Positions 5,972 to 7,710 of a stretch of DNA of 7,710 nucleotides are shown here, one piece after another; position 1 is the first letter of the stretch, and each line of letters starts with the position of its first letter. The notes under the pieces are model-generated. The model was given only the letters and a program-made list of their open reading frames with translations. It was not told where the DNA came from and searched no databases. This stretch comes from Oscillospiraceae bacterium (lineage in GTDB: Bacteria; Bacillota_A; Clostridia; Oscillospirales; Oscillospiraceae). Location of the stretch: positions 1 to 7,710 of the forward strand of contig SVLA01000099.1 in the NCBI GenBank assembly GCA_015068175.1. The letters run 5' to 3'. A program made the position numbers and the translations under genes.

Positions 5972-6006
5972 AAAAGAAGCACACCCACCCGGATGTGCTT
6001 CTTTTT
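5972..6006. terminator. Bidirectional terminator between convergent genes
   Basis: Twelve-base perfect arms (5972-5983 and 5994-6005) enclose a ten-base loop, with a T tract on the plus strand (6002-6006) and an A tract (5972-5975) that gives U on the minus strand. It lies between the kinase stop and the TIR-Sel1 stop and can serve both. Confidence 0.9.
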
Positions 6007-6007
6007 G

Positions 6008-7279
6008 TTATTCGATCAATCCTACCAGCGCGCTTTGGGCATCCCGCTGGCCCTGGGCCGCAGCCAGCTTATACCAATGAGCCGCCTGACCCCGGTCCGC
6101 TGGCACACCCAGCCCCTTCTCCAGGCAGCGCCCCAGGCAATACTGCCCATCCGGATCTCCCTTCATGGCCGCCAGGCGATAATGATGGACCGCCTGCCGC
6201 AGGTTTTGGCTGACTCCCTGTCCCTGCTCGTACAGTTCTCCCAGCCGGAAGTGGGCACGTCCCACCCCCTGCTCCGCCGCCTGCATATACCAATAAAAGG
6301 CCTGCCGAGGATCCACTTTCCGATATAGATTGAAGTACGCCTGGGCAGGCCCTTTCAAATATCCGGTATTTTTATGCATATACCAATCCGCCAATGCCAT
6401 CTGTGCCGGAATATAGCCCAGCTCCGCCACTTCATGGAACTTCTTGGTCGTGTCCGCAAACCCAATAATTGCATCATCCTCGTCACGAGCCTCTGCAAAC
6501 ACATGTCTGCAATACCTTCCTCTGCAGTAAGCCTCCCGCATCTCCGTCCGTTTTTTGCTTCCGATCTTTCCCTCTGCAGGTCTGCCTCTATAGCTCGAAC
6601 TGTTTTTTTCCAGCCATTGCAGCGCCCCGGAATGGCCCAGCTCCGCCGCCAGCAAATATTTTCCTCTCCGATAATACCACTCCGCCAGTTTGGAGTGGCA
6701 TCGCACATCCTTCACCGGCCCCATCTCCGGAGCTATTGCAGGTGTCTCCTCCGTCGCGGGCAGTACCGCCGTCGCCGGCTTCTTCGCTCGTTGTTTTTTT
6801 GGTGCCGCAGGTCTTGCCGGCTTCTGCATCGCCGCCACGCCGCTCCGGGCATCCCGGGCCGCCTCATCGATCATAGTGCAAAGCTGTTTCAATTTGGAAT
6901 CCAGGTAATTCATATCCCGGATATCCACACCGTTATACAGCGCAACCTTTTCAATATCCGCCGGCAGTTCTGTCGGGAATTCAAACCCTCTGAAAAACAG
7001 CGGAATGATAGGCTTCCCCAGAACCAGCGCATAGGCGATCTCCCGGCGCACCCAATCCCCTTCATGGATACAGCGATCCAGCGCGCCCCTGGTCAATATC
7101 AGCAGAAAAACATCGGTCTGCTCGATCTCCCGCAGGATCCGCTCATCAAACATACCCGATCCAATGGACTCAATATCATAAAAAACACGGTACCGTTTTT
7201 TCTTCAGTTTCTCGCTGAACATCTGGGCAAAGCCCTCGCCGCCCTCCCGGCGGTAACTGATAAATACGGTAGCACCCAT
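6008..7279 (-). CDS. TIR-domain protein with Sel1-like repeats
   Basis: The 423-aa protein has an N-terminal TIR domain (about 1-140) and a C-terminal Sel1-like repeat region. TIR features are VFISYR (5-10), FYDIESIGSGMF (33-44), VFLLILTRGALDRC and DWVRREIAYAL (75-85). Glu80 is the likely catalytic glutamate by analogy with bacterial NAD-cleaving TIRs. An Ala/Pro/Lys-rich linker (about 148-188) follows. The clearest Sel1 repeats are at 325-360, 361-396 and 397-423, each with A-x-x-(W/H)Y-x-x-AA-x-x-G; degenerate units occur at about 195-225 and 280-320, with a basic, irregular insert between. Likely role: cytoplasmic NADase or signalling effector in immunity. The ATG at 7279 was chosen because an upstream GTG (7315) overlaps the promoter's -10 box. 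GGGGG (7289-7293) is the ribosome site. No partner gene is adjacent. Confidence 0.85.
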   Translation of the reverse strand: MGATVFISYRREGGEGFAQMFSEKLKKKRYRVFYDIESIGSGMFDERILREIEQTDVFLLILTRGALDRCIHEGDWVRREIAYALVLGKPIIPLFFRGFEFPTELPADIEKVALYNGVDIRDMNYLDSKLKQLCTMIDEAARDARSGVAAMQKPARPAAPKKQRAKKPATAVLPATEETPAIAPEMGPVKDVRCHSKLAEWYYRRGKYLLAAELGHSGALQWLEKNSSSYRGRPAEGKIGSKKRTEMREAYCRGRYCRHVFAEARDEDDAIIGFADTTKKFHEVAELGYIPAQMALADWYMHKNTGYLKGPAQAYFNLYRKVDPRQAFYWYMQAAEQGVGRAHFRLGELYEQGQGVSQNLRQAVHHYRLAAMKGDPDGQYCLGRCLEKGLGVPADRGQAAHWYKLAAAQGQRDAQSALVGLIE

Positions 7280-7313
7280 ATGGCAGATCCCCCTTTTTTT
7301 CTCTTTCCCCTCC

Positions 7314-7342
7314 ACTATAGCCGATAGTCAAAGTTTTTTCAA
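7314..7342 (-). promoter_or_regulatory. Promoter of the TIR-Sel1 gene
   Basis: On the minus strand TTGAAA (7342-7337) and TATAGT (7319-7314) are separated by 17 bp. The -10 box includes the rejected GTG start, so translation must begin downstream, at 7279. Confidence 0.7.
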
Positions 7343-7421
7343 CCCAAAAAATCCCTTCCGCATAAAAACTTCTCCCCGGGGCACAATACCTCCGTACCCA
7401 AAATTGAAGGAGGAATCCACG

Positions 7422-7586
7422 ATGAAAGACCATGCCAACAAGTGCATCGAATGCACCGTCAAGTCCTGCGCATACCATTGCGACAGCGAGAATTACTGCA
7501 GCCTGGACAAGATCCTGGTGGGCACCCACGAGATGAACCCCACCATGGACCAGTGTACCGACTGCAAGTCCTTCCGCAAGAAGTAA
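7422..7586 (+). CDS. DUF1540 small cysteine-rich protein
   Basis: The 54-aa product matches the DUF1540 family found in Clostridia and Bacilli. It has seven Cys (8, 11, 16, 20, 26, 45, 48) plus His19, arranged as CIEC, CAYHC, a lone YC-SLDKILVG and CTDC near the end, which suggests a zinc- or other metal-binding mini-domain. Function is unknown for the family. AAGGAGG (7407-7413) lies 8 bases before the ATG at 7422. An in-frame TTG at 7404 overlaps that ribosome site and was rejected. It is transcribed away from the TIR-Sel1 gene; no convincing promoter was seen in the 80-base gap, which does contain the palindrome CCCCGGGG (7374-7381). Confidence 0.9.
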   Translation: MKDHANKCIECTVKSCAYHCDSENYCSLDKILVGTHEMNPTMDQCTDCKSFRKK

Positions 7587-7594
7587 AAAGCAGG

Positions 7595-7637
7595 GGTGCT
7601 GCCACCGGGCACAATGTCACTAAGTTAAGAAAGGCTG
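7595..7637 (+). repeat. Short dispersed repeat, right copy
   Basis: It has a four-base-pair stem (7595-7598 with 7603-7606), then CAATGTCACTAAGTTA (7612-7627), then AAAGGCTG (7630-7637). This is the order found inverted at 98-141. It lies between the DUF1540 stop and the terminator. Confidence 0.6.
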
Positions 7638-7668
7638 GGACTCGCAGAAATGCGGGCCCCAGTTTTTT
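7635..7668 (+). terminator. Terminator after the DUF1540 gene
   Basis: Twelve-base arms (7635-7646 and 7651-7662) with one mismatch and one G-T pair enclose a GAAA tetraloop and are followed by six T (7663-7668). Confidence 0.9.
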
Positions 7669-7690
7669 GCAACAATTTTCAAAATTATAC

Positions 7691-7710
7691 TTGACAAACA
7701 GGATAAAATG
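7691..7710 (+). promoter_or_regulatory. Partial promoter at the right edge
   Basis: A perfect TTGACA (7691-7696) follows an AT-rich stretch (7671-7690). A -10 box at 17 bp spacing would fall beyond the window, so this is only a candidate for the next gene. Confidence 0.5.

Noticed and set aside
4626..5984. Long minus-strand reading frame (452 codons) opposite the sensor kinase
   Set aside because: It is rich in Gly, Asp, His and Gln with no domain pattern, and mirrors the codon bias of the real gene.
7280..7315. GTG start adding 12 residues to the TIR protein
   Set aside because: The GTG falls in the -10 box of the promoter and no ribosome site precedes it.
6374..7327. Plus-strand frame opposite the TIR-Sel1 gene
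   Set aside because: Arg, His and Pro-rich composition without motifs; the minus strand has a clear TIR and Sel1 pattern.
98..7637. The whole window as one transposon bounded by the inverted 16-mer
   Set aside because: The interior is mainly housekeeping genes with their own promoters and no transposase; two copies of a dispersed repeat explain it more simply.
1..7710. CRISPR array, tRNA or rRNA genes
   Set aside because: No regularly spaced repeats with spacers and no cloverleaf or rRNA sequence were seen.

Overview
The window looks like chromosomal DNA from a GC-rich gut-type Clostridia (Oscillospiraceae/Ruminococcaceae-like Firmicutes). The evidence is strong AGGAGG ribosome binding sites, sigma-A promoters with 17-bp spacers, intrinsic hairpin terminators, the trmK/Nif3-family pair, small DUF1858 and DUF1540 cysteine proteins, and a LytTR/GHKL two-component pair. 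The species call is inference from gene content only.

Layout: (1) 1-231 holds two hairpins, an inverted copy of a short repeat seen again at the right end, and a promoter. (2) 232-456 encodes a 74-aa DUF1858 redox-disulfide protein with its own terminator. (3) 616-2180 carries trmK (tRNA m1A22 methyltransferase) and a Nif3-like dinuclear metal protein; a short palindromic repeat lies before each. (4) 2239-2964 is a YebC/TACO1-family gene with a promoter overlapping the end of the Nif3 gene. (5) 2966-3808 is an AT-richer 843-bp block containing one minus-strand gene for a membrane-anchored NPCBM-like protein. A 20-bp direct copy of the last bases of the yebC-family gene bounds the block, and the probable original terminator of that gene now lies on its far side. 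(6) 3934-5966 is a translationally coupled LytTR response regulator and GHKL sensor kinase (AgrA/AgrC-like) without a visible peptide or processing gene. (7) 6008-7279, minus strand, is a TIR-domain protein with C-terminal Sel1-like repeats, a plausible stand-alone defence or signalling NADase. (8) 7422-7586 is a DUF1540 small cysteine protein followed by a terminator and the start of another promoter.

The housekeeping part (trmK, Nif3-like, yebC) concerns tRNA modification and translation. The two-component pair probably senses an external signal. The two accessory points are the insertion behind the yebC-family gene and the TIR-Sel1 gene. The strongest candidate for something undescribed is the 843-bp insertion: a one-gene cassette with its own promoter, no recombinase, and a duplicated gene 3' end as its border.
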